From: Lamellibrachia columna
Taxonomy: Eukaryota; Annelida; Polychaeta; Sabellida; Siboglinidae
NCBI GenBank assembly: GCA_963662155.1
Contig: OY759261.1
Coordinates: 33,522,522-33,586,521 of the forward strand
Reading direction: 5' to 3'
Length of the DNA stretch: 64,000 nucleotides
A program made the translations under genes and the position numbers. The notes under the pieces were generated by a model. That model ran no database searches. It was not told where the DNA came from and saw only the letters and a program-made list of their open reading frames with translations. Positions 41,388 to 51,334 of this stretch are shown here, piece by piece; the stretch's first letter is position 1, and each line of letters opens with the position of its first letter.

Positions 41388-42175
41388 CAGTGGACTCCGA
41401 TGAACAGAATCATGGATAAGAAATAAGTTTAGTAGAATCAACATGGATGTGACGGAATCATTCCCTAATCCTGTAGCATTAAAATATGTCAGTTAACACA
41501 ATCACATCCGCCATCTGAAATGCTGATGCACAAAAACAGGTTTTCCTGAGAAACCAAACATTATTTCCTGTGCAGTGTTTACTGTGCAGTGTTTCCTGTG
41601 CAGTGTTTCCTGTGCAGAGTTTCCTGTGCAGTGTTTCCTGTGCAGTGTTTCCTGTGCAGTGTTTCCTGTGCAGTGTTTCATGTGCAGTGTTTCCTGTGCA
41701 GTGTTTCATGTGCAGTGTTTCCTGTGCGGTGTTTCATGTGCAGTGTTTCATGTGCAGTATTTCATGTGCAGTGTTTCCTGTGCGGTGTTTCCTGTGCGGT
41801 GTTTCCTGTGCGGTGTTTCCTGTGCAGTGTTTCCTGGGCAGTGTTTACTGTGCAGTGTTTCCTGTGCGGTGTTTCCTGTGCAGTGTTTCCTGTGCAGAGT
41901 TTCCTGTGCAGTGTTTCCTGTGCAGTGTTTCCTGTGCAGTGTTTACTGTGCAGTGTTTCCTGTGCGGTGTTTCCTGTGCAGTGTTTACTGTGCAGTGTTT
42001 CCTGTGCAGTGGGGCCATCTGAATCAGTCGTCAGTCATTCCCTGCTGCAGTCTCAGTTTCTCACCAGGGTGTCAGTGACCGAACATAAGAAACTTTTAGC
42101 CATAGACGATGTTTTGTTGAAGGTCAACAAAAACTGACACATTCCACATTCAAAGCCACTGATGGTTCGTCTTAT
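41388..42175 (+). mobile_element. Tigger/pogo-like DNA transposon remnant with an internal minisatellite
   Basis: CAGTGGACTCCGATGAACAG at 41388, preceded by TA, looks like the terminal inverted repeat and TA target of Tigger/pogo elements. Near the far end, 42146-42175 can be read as STFKATDG, the start of the second DNA-binding HTH motif of the same transposases (compare 62818). Most of the space between is a 14-bp minisatellite (41563-42010). No 3' terminal repeat is visible; a 39-bp minisatellite begins directly after. Copy B keeps only the STFKATDG end, so the 5' part was probably deleted there. Confidence 0.5.
41563..42010. repeat. 14-bp minisatellite, about 32 copies
   Basis: Tandem CAGTGTTTCCTGTG units with variants (CGGTGT, TTTCATG, TTTACTG, CAGAGT). 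Because 14 is not divisible by three, all three forward frames stay open and give spurious Cys-rich open frames of 150-182 codons. The array is entirely absent from duplication copy B. Confidence 0.95.
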
Positions 42176-42191
42176 CACTTAAGGAGAGGGA

Positions 42192-42818
42192 AGGTCAGGG
42201 CCGTATGTATGGGCCTGGACTAACACCTTAAGGTGAGGGCCGTATGTATGGACCTGGACTAACACCTTAAGGTCAGGGTTGTATGTATGGACCTGGATTA
42301 ACACATTAAGGTCATGGTCGTATGTATGGACCTGGACTAACACCTTAAGGTGAGGGCCGTATGTATGGACCTGGACTAACACCTTAAGGTCAGGGCCATA
42401 TGTATGGACCTGGACTAACACCTTTAGGTCAGGGGCCATATGTATGGACCTGGACTAACACCTTAAGGTGAGGGCTGTATGTATGGACCTGGACTAACAC
42501 ATTAAGGTCAGGGCCGTATGTATGGACCTGGACTAACACCTTAAGGTGAGGGCCGTATGTATGGACCTGGACTAACACATTAAGGTCAGGGCCGTATGTA
42601 TGGACCTGGAATAACACCTTAAGGTCAGGGCCATATGTATGGACCTGGACTAACACCTTAAGGTCAGGGCCATATGTATGGAGCTGGACTAATACCTTAA
42701 GGTTAGGGCCGTATGTATGGACCTGGACTAACACCTTAATGTCAGGGGCCGTATGTATGGACCTGGACTAACATCTTAAGGTCAGGGCCGTATGTATGGA
42801 CCTGGACTAACACCTTAG
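42192..42818. repeat. 39-bp minisatellite, about 16 copies (copy A)
   Basis: The unit contains GGTCAGGGCCGTATG, TATGGACCTGG and ACTAACACCTTAA. It is 39 bp long, with a few 40-bp units carrying an extra G. Since 39 is a multiple of three, the minus strand stays open as repeats of VLVQVHTYGPDLK until a 40-bp unit shifts the frame. The matching array in copy B has about 44 units. Confidence 0.95.
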
Positions 42819-43884
42819 CCATGTAGCGTAATGTGTAGTCTATAGCATAAGTCGGTATGCACGAACACCAACTTGGCTCATTTCCCCACCATGTCCCGGC
42901 GTATATCTACACCCAAGAACCACCAGAGCTAACTCCTTAGTATCAGGCTTAAGAATGGTACAAATGTTAGATTGGGGCAGTGATTGTTTGGCGTAGACGA
43001 CACTAAGGACATATTAGGCGAAACAGAATATTCAGTGATCAAAATAATCCTGTGGAAATTGTTGATATCATTCAATGTTTAGATTTAGACGTTTAGATAT
43101 ACTGTTTGTTTGACAGTCCGCTCAATGTCTGCTTTGGTCCACAAACTACTTAGTCATCGATTTTAAAATGTTATATTTCTTTTTTTAACGTTGTCCTCCT
43201 TGCGAAATTTGCAGTGTTCGACACCTAGTCTAATGCGCGCATCAACCTTGGTTTGGGCTTGGCGGGGATATATCACCAAAACGTCTCTCTTTTAATCATT
43301 ATCGAGCTTTGTAACTTACTCGTGATTGTTACCTTATGCATTCAACGATGCATATCATATATAAATCTTTAGTTTGCTTTTCCTTAAGTTCTGCTTTTCG
43401 CCGAGGACAACTCCTTCGGTATTAATGCTGACTCTGAACTAAAAGACTGACATATGTGACCGGTAGTCTTTGCCATTCTCTCCTATTCGGCACTACTCTA
43501 GTTGTAGCTTCAGCCACGCTCCATGTGGGGCACATCGCCATTAGTGTCCCTCGGCATATGGCGGGATTGTCTGAATTCTCGCATCGTACACGTGCCGCAC
43601 CAAGTGTGACAAATATGTGACTCAGGTCCGTTGGCTTGCTGTGTTGGTCCAGCCATGTGAGTCAATCAGTTGCGCTCTAGCGTCCCTGCTCAGCTGCCTG
43701 GTGTCGTCTGCATAACCAAGCTAAATTGAGTGTGATGCCGTCGTCAGGGTCGGAGCAACGACTGAACACAGAATCTAGGAATCTAAATTGAGTGTGCTGC
43801 CGTCGCCAGAGTCAACGAGTGAACACAATATCTAGTGCGCAGATAAATATGAGGAGAATCAGTCACCCGGCAATATTCCATGAC

Positions 43885-44142
43885 GACCTTGGCCTGACAC
43901 TGACCTGATGACGTTGAGTTTCTCTGGGAGCGAGGGCTCCACCAGTGGCAGCCCTGTAATCAACGAACACGACCTTGGCCTGACACTGACCTGACGACGT
44001 TGAGTTTCTCTGGGAGTGAGGGCTCCACCAGTGGCAGCCCTGTAATCAACGAACACGACCTTGGCCTGATATTGACCTGATGACGTTGAGTTTCCCTGGG
44101 AGCGAGGGCTCCACTAGTGGCAGCACTGTAATCAACGAACAT
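43885..44142. repeat. 86-bp unit in three tandem copies
   Basis: Units start with GACCTTGGCCTGA at 43885, 43971 and 44057, each 86 bp. Copy B has one unit at about 61022. On the minus strand each unit includes the FVDYxAA part of a reverse transcriptase relic, so that piece of the relic has been triplicated. Confidence 0.95.
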
Positions 44143-44335
44143 GCATACGGCACTTTTTTCACAGCCACAATGTCGTCCACGACCTGACTTTGTATGAACA
44201 GGTTGTCCCGGCACCCTCTTCCTTCCCTCAATCCATTTTAGTTGTCAGTGATGTGTCTGTTTTGGGTCATCTTCACTCTCCAGAGGATGATGGACACGGC
44301 TTTGATTGAGCAGGCAGATGGCGCGGAAGTTGGAG
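44110..44335 (-). pseudogene. reverse transcriptase relic (fingers to motif A), copy A
   Basis: On the minus strand, from about 44335, one can read NFRAICLLNQ (family form NYRGISLLN). Next come NGLREGRGCRDNLFI and QVVDDIVAVKK, and in another frame CMFVDYSAA (family form F-V-D-Y-x-x-A-F-D, with the first catalytic Asp). Order and spacing fit LINE reverse transcriptases of the G-F-R-x-G-R-G-C-x-D type. It is frameshifted and AFD has become ATGG, so it is dead. It may or may not come from the same element as the relic at 40020-40245. Confidence 0.5.
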
Positions 44336-45057
44336 GGGGTCGCTTCTGTGCCATTTGATCTACCAACTGTGGCACGAGATCGCGTATTGGTTCAATTTAC
44401 TATCTGACAGGTGGCAGCACCATTTTAACTAATTCCCACAAAACTCAGAAGCCACTTTATGACCCCCCCAGCATAATATTGGTTTTGCAACCACTGCATC
44501 ATACAGTCTTCATCATACGGTCAAAGCGCATTTTAGCCGCCATGTCGATCTGTCATTGAAAAACGAGAATGCCTGTCATCGAGCAAATGCACAAGATATA
44601 TCAATGTCATTGTTGGACGCGATCCATCTTCTCAGCAATGCCTGGGGGAACGTAAAGTCGGTGACGGGCACGAATTGTTGGGAGAAATGTGGTCTTAAAA
44701 TGGGACCTTGTGAACAGCCGGTCACGAGGTGACCTGGGCTGTGTGCGCCAGAAGACATTCCAGTCTTGCAGTAGTTTTGGACACATGGAAGGACATTGAC
44801 GAGGATCTGTCCATTGCCAGACCCATTGGTGGTGATGTTATCATTACTGAAGTGATACAGTAGATAAAAATACGGATAACATAATCAGCCGTTTAGGAAT
44901 ATCAACATGGCTGGAACAGATTCATTCCGTCATACGCTGGCACATTGCTCCACAGTGATCATTAACTGCTCATCGCCTTGTTTCTGGCACCCACTTATAC
45001 AACTGTTACATTGAATCTGATGCAGAGAAAGGGGAGATAAGTCAAAGGAGAAGGAAA

Positions 45058-45375
45058 CAGTTATATTCACATTCATGTTGACTGGTGACAAGAAGAAGCT
45101 GTTTGTCGTTGGGAAGAGAAAGGCACTGCGCTGCTCATGGGTGTGAAGAGTTTACATGAGGCGTACGACGCCAGTTTCTCAGCCTGGATGACCGGGAGTC
45201 TTCAGCAGTTCTCTCACACAGTGGGAATAGGAACTGCGGAGTCAACAGAGACACATCCTGTTCCTGCTAGAAAACTGCTCCACAGGTCCATCAACCATGC
45301 AGCTCACCAACATTAAACTATCCTTCCCTTCATCCACAATAAAACATCAGTTTCTAAACATATGATCGAGACATC
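45058..45375 (+). pseudogene. Tigger/pogo transposase DDE-core relic, copy A
   Basis: Mixed forward frames give LTGDKKKLFVVGKRKALRCS, then (shifted) GVKSLHEAYDA and FSAWMTGSLQQF, then (shifted again) RHILFLLENCSTG and MQLTNIKLSF. These correspond to the central catalytic region of Tigger/pogo transposases, where G-K-x-x-x-P-R-C-F-K and A-W-M-T precede L-L-x-D-N-C with the second catalytic Asp; here that Asp is Glu. At least two frameshifts and stops are present. The N-terminal half seen in copy B (62600-63018) is missing here. Confidence 0.6.
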
Positions 45376-45417
45376 ATACATCTAAGGTGGAAAGGAAGAG
45401 TGGTGGACCTTGACCTG

Positions 45418-45600
45418 ATATACCCAAAATGAGTAAACTCTTGAGTAAATTTTTTATAAAATTTGACCATTAGTAAGGTCACTGCATCAACAAGTTCCAT
45501 TTAAAAATTAGAGTGGGTTCATGGTAAGTTATTGAGATACAATAACTTGAAGTTAGGATGGTGGCAATGTTCATGCAAATTTAGGTTCTGCAGTCTAATT
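45418..45600 (-). repeat. dispersed repeat R3, minus-strand copy
   Basis: This is the reverse complement of the repeat at 47590-48205. It shares GACCTTGACC, TGATATACCCAAAA, a TAAATTTTTTATAAAATTT stretch and TTGAGATACAATAAC. The same copy appears in the duplication at about 63776-63950. Confidence 0.65.
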
Positions 45601-45644
45601 TAACCAGATACCCTCAATGTTGTGTGCATTATCTATAATTGGTC

Positions 45645-46095
45645 AAATTTATTTTGATTTGGGTCTAATAACACAATGTACTTTGATCATCTGTTTTTGT
45701 CTAGGTTGTTTTTCGAATGCAGTGTCTCTTCCTGATCGTGGAGCATTGGCTCACTAACAGGTTACCATTCCCACCAGAGGAGCTGGCATCATATTGCAGC
45801 CAGCCTTGGAGGGTTTTACATTACAGCCCACTTGGAGGCATTCTGTTTGGTTTTGTGACAGTGGAAGTGTCAGGGGCAATACACAGCACAGGACCCAAGG
45901 GTCTGGTATCTGGCCTCATATCAGCCCAATGGATCTGACAGGGGACTAATGCTCAGCTGTGTGCATTGCTACACTGACACTTCTTGTGCCATCGTTACAA
46001 TAGGATTTACAATCCCACAGGGTTGATTGTATATAAAAACCATGGGCTTAGGTGTTATAGTCTCATAGCGTGAAGCACTTTAATTGATAGTGGTG
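45645..46095. other. no recognised feature
   Basis: The stretch after the end of the visible duplication holds one 73-codon open frame (45717-45938, MQCLFLIVEHWLTNR onward). It has no homology I recognise and no support beyond being open. Confidence 0.4.
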
Positions 46096-47330
46096 ATGGC
46101 TCCAAATAAAAGATCTGTGCCTAATCCTGAGTGTTGCAATCCGATTAAGAATCATGGAAGGAGACCTAAGGGTGTGTGACCGATATCTAGACAACTGTCG
46201 GAAAGGGATCCAAGCCTGGGGCTTCGAGTTGGAAACAAACTCTGTGTTCCGTGTAGAAAACGTGTGATGGCTGGACCAACTACAAGCAGTTCATCTGAAA
46301 CTCAGGATGTGGCCGGTCCAAGTACAGTTGGTGTAGTAGAGGAATTGGAAGATAACATCTCCACACTAAACACATAAATATCACCACTAGGAATATCTCC
46401 ATTTAAGAAACAGAGACTGCGACGGTCAAAACAATATGCCAAAGTAAAAGTGAAGCTGGTTGGAACAGCCATCAAGCAGAGACTACAAGCCATGAATGTA
46501 GAAGTGACACTTCATCAGATCAGACTGGTGAATCTGAAATTGTGCAGCAACTAAAAGATGCATTCCATGCATCAATTAAGAAGAAACAGTTGGACAAGAC
46601 AAAAGATCTTGGAAGAATTTGGTGCCACTGATGACATGGTTAGGCGAGCAAAGAAAAGGGAATCCTAGCAACCCGAAACCCACCCAACCCAAAACTATGA
46701 GGGAGAACTCTGACTCAAAGAGCAGTTGAACAAGTCAAAGAGTGGTACAGATCTGATGAAGTTAGTCATGTGATGCCAGGGATGAAAGATTTTGTGTCAG
46801 AGAAAATGGAGAAGCGAATTAAAATACAGAAGCACCTTATTCTCTGTAACCTCAGAGAAGCATATGAATCATTCAAAACAAAGCAAACAGAAGTACGAGT
46901 TGGATTTTCCAAGTTTGCAGATCTCCATCTGAAGGAATGTGTTCTTGTAGGAGCTAGTGGCACACATGCAGTCTGTCTGTACTGTGCATCAGAATGTCAA
47001 GTTGATGTGGATAGGTGCCAAGCTTTGTCGTGTGACATTAGAGGATATCCCACTGAAGTCCCACAAGCAAGGCCTGACTCAGATGACATGTAATCCTTCT
47101 CTTCCTAAATGTCACATGAGAGAATGTGCACAGTGTCCCAAGATATCCACTTTCAAAGAACAATTGAATGCGCTGATGGAAAGAGAAATGGTAGACGAAG
47201 TGCAGTAAGCACTCACAGTCTTCACTCACACTTCGCTCCTACTCAACAGCCTTGTCCAAGGCAGAAATCTCAGTGCTCAAGGATGACATCTGCTTTGATG
47301 TCATATGCAGATATGTTGGCTGGGGTGTGT
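46096..47330 (+). pseudogene. broken gene of a repetitive invertebrate protein family
   Basis: Piecing frames together, ATG at 46096 gives MAPNKRSVPNPECCNPIKNH. An in-frame TGA follows, then SLGLRVGNKLCVPCRKRV, so Cys-Cys and CxxC pairs suggest zinc binding. After shifts come QKILEEFGATDDMVRRAKK, LTQRAVEQVKEWYRSDEV, MPGMKDFVSEKMEKR and GFSKFADLHLKECVLVGASG. One further shift near 46955 leads to HMQSVCTVHQNVKLM and CNPSLPKCHMRECAQCP. From memory this matches a large uncharacterised family, probably transposon-borne, found in many copies in cnidarian, mollusc and aphid genomes with L-x-x-K-x-C-V-L-x-G-x-S-G-T-H. At least three frameshifts and two stops make it non-functional, and homology fades after about 47330. 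Confidence 0.65.
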
Positions 47331-47589
47331 ATTGGACACTAGTGCTGATACAGAGGAAGTAACAATCAGCTTCTTCATCCATGCGGCCCTGCACCGTCAT
47401 TAATTTATCCCAGGAACCCTGACGTACTAGTCACACATTGTATAAATGTTTGTATAATTATTCACACATTACAAACGTTCACATCTCTGGGTGATTATTT
47501 GTATGTTGGTTCTTAGTCTTCAAACACATCTGTCATTGTTACAATATGGTGTAATTTCAATTGGCCTATTCTTTTCTCACCTGCACATG

Positions 47590-47905
47590 TGAAAGCGTGA
47601 GTGTTACCAAGTGCTGTCCCAACTTTAATTTGTTGTATCTCAAGAACTCACGATGGTCCCATGTAATTTTTTTATGAAACTTGTTAATATAAAGTCATAA
47701 AGATAACAATAAAATGTTATCAAAATCGGAGTTTACTCGATTTGGTCTTATCGGGTCAAAGGTCAAGGTCAGTGACCTAACTGACCTTTGTAAAAACTTT
47801 TTTAAACTGCCACGTGATGCATATATGTGAATAGAGCAATGTCTTAACTTTATCTTAAGAACAAAACCAGGACTTTAGGACCATTAGGGCCAAAGTTATG
47901 TCTAC
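47590..47905 (+). repeat. dispersed repeat R3, first of two tandem copies
   Basis: This copy of about 300 bp runs from ACTTTAATTTGTTGTATCTC through TATCGGGTCAAAGGTC to CTTTAGGACCATTAGGGCC. It is followed by a diverged second copy in the same orientation. Minus-strand relatives lie at 45418 and 63776. No coding capacity is seen. Confidence 0.75.
47753..47787 (+). promoter_or_regulatory. cluster of nuclear-receptor half-sites in R3
   Basis: GGGTCA (47753), AGGTCA (47760), AGGTCA (47766), TGACCT (47773) and TGACCT (47782). The spacing gives a DR1, a DR0 and an IR1. These are textbook nuclear-receptor arrangements, but binding here is untested. Confidence 0.3.
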
Positions 47906-47939
47906 ATACATGTTTAGATGTAATGCAAAATTGTCAAAA

Positions 47940-48205
47940 AAACTCACTTTAAATTGCTGTATCTCAAGATCTTTCAAGGTCCCATTCTAATTTTTTGCAT
48001 GATACTTGTAGATACAATAACCTTGCTAACGAAAAAATTTGATAAAAATCAGGGTTTACCCTTTTTGGGTATATCGGGTCAAAGGTCAAGGTCAATGACC
48101 TTTACAACAGTTTTTGTTTCAACTGCCACATGATGCATATCAATTGATAGAACAATGTTTCAGCTTTATCTTAAGACCAAAACCAACACTTTAGGACCAT
48201 CAAAC
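47940..48205 (+). repeat. dispersed repeat R3, second tandem copy
   Basis: A diverged repeat of 47590-47905: AAATTGCTGTATCTCAAG, TATATCGGGTCAAAGG, GCCACATGATGCATATC, CTTTAGGACCATCAA. The half-site cluster (48076-48101) is kept although much of the surrounding sequence has changed. Confidence 0.75.
48076..48101 (+). promoter_or_regulatory. nuclear-receptor half-site cluster in second R3 copy
   Basis: GGGTCA (48076), AGGTCA (48083), AGGTCA (48089) and TGACCT (48096), giving DR1, DR0 and IR1 as in the first copy. It is more conserved than its surroundings, which could be function or simply the repeat's core. Confidence 0.3.
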
Positions 48206-48274
48206 AAAGAATAATTGAGCTTTGTTCTGAAATATGAGAGAAAAATAGAATATCCATTGTAAATTCTTTCACTT

Positions 48275-48514
48275 GTGTTCCCTGGGCTTACACGAGGAGA
48301 CATCGCCGAAAAGGTCAAGCAGCTCAGCTTGGACTTCCAAAAGACGCACGAACAAGACTACAATGGTATTGTGAATATGTCCGGCAAGACGAATTGCGTG
48401 ACTGCTTTGATGCCGATCAATAAACCCAAAAACATTGTAGACAGTCATGTACTGAACGTGTACATCACGAATAGATGGAAAGTGACAGCTCTCTATCTAC
48501 TCTGCTTTCATTAG
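48275..48514 (+). other. 79-codon open frame, unrecognised
   Basis: The frame begins MFPGLTRGDIAEKVKQLSLD and includes KTHEQDYNGIVNMSGKTNCV. It is locally more GC-rich and more protein-like than its neighbours, and the frame is open to the stop at 48514. It could be a relic of a transposon protein. I do not recognise the family, and no splice sites or promoter are evident. Confidence 0.25.
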
Positions 48515-48629
48515 TCATAGCAGTGGCGAACAACTTTAATTTCTCCCCAAATTGGTAAGAGAAGCTTGAATCATTATGTCATTCGCTGGACGCGATGAGT
48601 TAATCACTGTGATGTACAAAGGGTGTTCG

Positions 48630-49782
48630 CACAACTCTACCCTGGCGGTGTGCAGGTGTTCAACACAACTCTACCCTGGTGGTGTGGAGGTGTTCAACAC
48701 AACTCTACTCTGGCAGCGTGTAGGTGTTCAACACAACTCTACCCTGGCGGTGTGTAGGTGTTCAACACAATCTACCCTGGTGGTGTGGAGGTGTTCAACA
48801 CAACTCTACCCTGGCGGTGTGTAGGTGTTCAACACAACTCTACCCTGGCGGTGTGTAGGTGTTCAACACAACTCTACCCTTGCGGTGTGTAGGTGTTCAA
48901 CACAACTCTACCCTGTCGGTGTGTAGGTGTTCAACACAACTCTACCCTTGCGGTGTGTAGGTGTTCAACACAACTCTACCCTTGCGGTGTGTAGGTGTTC
49001 AACACAACTCTACCCTGGTGGTGTGGAGGTGTTCAACACAACTCTACCCTGGCGGTGTGTAGGTGTTCAACACAACTCTACCCTTGCAGTGTGTAGGTGT
49101 TCAACACAACTCTACCCTGGCGGTGTGTAGGTGTTCAACACAACTCTACCCTGGCGGTGTGTAGGTGTTCAACACAACTCTACCCTGGCGGTGTGTAGGT
49201 GTTCAACACAACTCTACCCTTGCGGTGTGTAGGTGTTCAACACAACTCTACCCTTGCGGTGTGTAGGTGTTCAACACAACTCTACCCTGGCGGTGTGTAG
49301 GTGTTCAACACAACTCTACCCTGGCGGTGTGTAGGTGTTCAACACAACTCTACCCTTGCGGTGTGTAGGTGTTCAACACAACTCTACCCTGTCGGTGTGT
49401 AGGTGTTCAACATAACTCTGCCCTGGCAGTGTGCAGGTTTTCAACATAACTCTACCCTTGCGGTGTATAGGTGTAAACACAATTCTACCCTGTTGGTGTG
49501 TAGGTTTTCAACACAACTCTACGATGGCAGTGTGCAGGTGTTCACACAACTTTACCATGGTGGTGTGGAGGTGTTCAACATAACTCTACCCTTGCGGTGT
49601 GTAGGCATTCAACACAACTCTATCCTGGTGGTGTGTAGGTGTTCAACACAACTACTCTGGTGGTGTGTAGGTGCTCAACACAACTCTACCCTGGTGGTGT
49701 GGAAGTGTTCAACACAACTCTACCCTGGTGGTGTGGAAGTGTTCAACACAACTACTCTGGTGGTGTGTAGGTGTTCAACATG
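48630..49782. repeat. 34-bp minisatellite, about 34 copies
   Basis: The unit contains AACTCTACCCTGGCGG, TGTGTAGG and TGTTCAACAC. The middle of the array is homogeneous and both ends are more varied, with small deletions such as CACAATCTACC at about 48766 and ACAACTACTCTGG at about 49648 and 49750. Confidence 0.95.
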
Positions 49783-49789
49783 ATCTCAC

Positions 49790-50320
49790 AAGTTCAAACT
49801 AGAACTGATTGAATTTGCAACAAAACCATAATTTTTTTTAATTTCACATACAAGTATTCATACTCAGGGTTTGAAATTAACTGGGGCCCGTCCCCAGGCC
49901 CCTGGGTTCACTGCCAAACCCCCAATAGTTCAGAACCTTAGGGTCCAGCTGGCCCCTACAATTTGGCAAAAAAATATGATATCGGTGTGTCTAGAAGGCC
50001 CAGGACATGTGCAAATGAATACATGTGTAGTTGTTATGGTAAAAGGGTATATGACATTTAAAATACTGTAAATTAATACAACTGCCACTGGTATTTATTG
50101 ATCACAATACATTTCGATGACACTGTTATTTAAAATCCCTAATGCATACAGCTGTTGGAACATGGATCCCGATTAATTATCCAAACTGTCCAGTCTATGA
50201 ATGGCAGCATCCACGGAGAGTGATCTTTAAACTTACAGATGTCAACGTTGTTCCGTTGTGATAATTCCTGTATATTTGAATATTGTCTATATCTCATTGT
50301 ATAGCAAAAATGTCAATAAA
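49790..50320. other. no recognised feature
   Basis: Mixed sequence with a GC-rich patch near 49880-49925 (GGGGCCCGTCCCCAGGCCCC, partly self-complementary) and a short open frame at 49871-50071 without recognisable homology. Confidence 0.4.
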
Positions 50321-50359
50321 CGTAGACTGTAATGATTACAGACAATTGTGTCAACTTAC

Positions 50360-50382
50360 CTGCTACAACTTCAACCTTTCTG
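50360..50382 (-). pseudogene. degenerate microexon, 23 nt left
   Basis: The donor end (GTAGCAG/GTAAGTTGAC) and RKVEVVAG coding sequence are kept, but homology stops after CAGAAAGG on the minus strand and no acceptor follows. Confidence 0.6.
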
Positions 50383-50463
50383 TACATTTTTACTCAAACA
50401 TCATGATTCAGTCTGATCAGTAAACACTGAATGTAATGATTACAGACAACTGTGTCAACTTAC

Positions 50464-50496
50464 CTGCTACAGCTTCAACCTTTCTGGTTGTTGTTT
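50464..50496 (-). pseudogene. degenerate microexon, acceptor deleted
   Basis: 33 nt with an intact donor encode TTTRKVEAVAG. A 16-bp deletion removes the first exon bases and the AG acceptor. Its KVEAVA is intermediate between KVETVA of the array and KVEAVE of the diverged exon. Confidence 0.6.
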
Positions 50497-50760
50497 GAAG
50501 ATAAATGAATATATTAGTTGACGTCACTAGGAAATATTGGTTACAGCATTCAAGTTCATGCTGTGATGGAATCACCGTACATAGCAATTAACACTCAAAC
50601 CTTCATGTTAGTATACTGTATCAATTTGCTCAATCCAAGCATAAAATAAATATTTCATATTTACTAATTTACCGTTTTACTATGTAATTCATTACTTTAC
50701 ATGTTTTTTCTTATCAAAAAACATAGACAGTATTGATTACAGACAATTGTTTCAACTTAC

Positions 50761-50802
50761 CTGCTACAGTTTCAACCTTTCTGGTTGTTGTTTCAAGGCC
50801 TC
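50761..50802 (-). CDS. 42-nt symmetric microexon, array copy 1
   Basis: Minus strand: the intron ends CTTCATTTCAG and the exon is followed by GTAAGTTGAA, so the donor is the consensus CAG/GTAAGT. The only stop-free reading is phase 1 at both ends and encodes GLETTTRKVETVAG, two heptads with Leu, Thr, Val and Val at the core positions. A branch-like ACTAAT lies about 29 nt before the acceptor. The intron from the next upstream exon (51293-51334) is 490 bp because it contains a truncated unit. The next intact exon downstream in this window is at 38165-38206. Confidence 0.55.
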
Positions 50803-51010
50803 CTGAAATGAAGATAAATGAATATATTAGTTGACGTCACTAGGAAATATTGGTTACAGCATTCAAGTTCATGCTGTGATGGAATCACCGTACATAGCAA
50901 TTTGTCACTCAAACCTTCATGTTAGTATGCTGTATCAATTTGCTCAATCCAAATATAAAATAAATATTTCATATTTACTAATTTACTGTTTTTACTATGT
51001 AATTAATTAC

Positions 51011-51022
51011 TTTCAAGGCCTC
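51011..51022 (-). pseudogene. truncated microexon, 12 nt with acceptor
   Basis: The acceptor and first 12 nt (GLE) remain and are followed directly by GTAATTAATT, a possible weak donor. Since 12 is a multiple of three and begins in phase 1, skipping or inclusion would both keep the frame. It is most likely a deletion remnant. Confidence 0.5.
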
Positions 51023-51292
51023 CTGAAATGAAGATAAATGAATATATTAGTTGACGTCACTAGGAAATATTGATTACAGCACTCAAGTTCATGCTGTGAT
51101 GGAATCACTGTACCTAGCAATTTGTCACTCAAACCTTCATGTTATTATGCTGTACCAATTTGCTCAATCCAAATATAAAATAAATATTTCATATTTACTA
51201 ATTTACTGTTTTTACTATGTAATTCATTACTTGACATGTTTTTCTTATAAAAACATAGACAGTAATGATTACAGACAATTGTTTCAACTTAC

Positions 51293-51334
51293 CTGCTACA
51301 GTTTCAACCTTTCTGGTTGTTGTTTCAAGGCCTC
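51293..51334 (-). CDS. 42-nt symmetric microexon, array copy 2
   Basis: Identical in sequence to the exon at 50761-50802, with the same acceptor and donor. The intron separating it from the exon at 51605 is 270 bp. Identity of the introns as well as the exons means recent duplication or homogenisation rather than selection within the array. Confidence 0.55.

Larger units (their letters stand above)
38099..45644. repeat. segmental duplication block, copy A (right of satellite)
   Basis: This block aligns in the same order and orientation with 55088-64000, with roughly 1-2% mismatches by eye outside tandem arrays. Copy A lacks about 39 bp present in B near 55242-55280. It has about 965 bp (41153-42118) that B lacks and only about 78 bp (44976-45053) where B has about 1.45 kb. 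It also has three copies of an 86-bp unit where B has one. Stretches not listed separately (38810-39170, 39324-40019, 40521-41387, 42830-43870) hold no feature I recognise. The match still continues when the window ends. Confidence 0.9.

Noticed and set aside
41570..42137. Three overlapping Cys-rich open frames (repeated CAVFPVQC)
   Set aside because: All three forward frames of a 14-bp repeat are open, so none is evidence of a protein.
42179..42734. VLVQVHTYGPDLK repeat protein on the minus strand
   Set aside because: The frame follows from a 39-bp unit without stops. 40-bp units break it in both duplicates, and there are no splice sites or start context.
44300..44320. Another AGATGGCGC CTCF-like match
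   Set aside because: It falls inside the NFRAIC coding part of a reverse transcriptase relic, so the match is explained otherwise.
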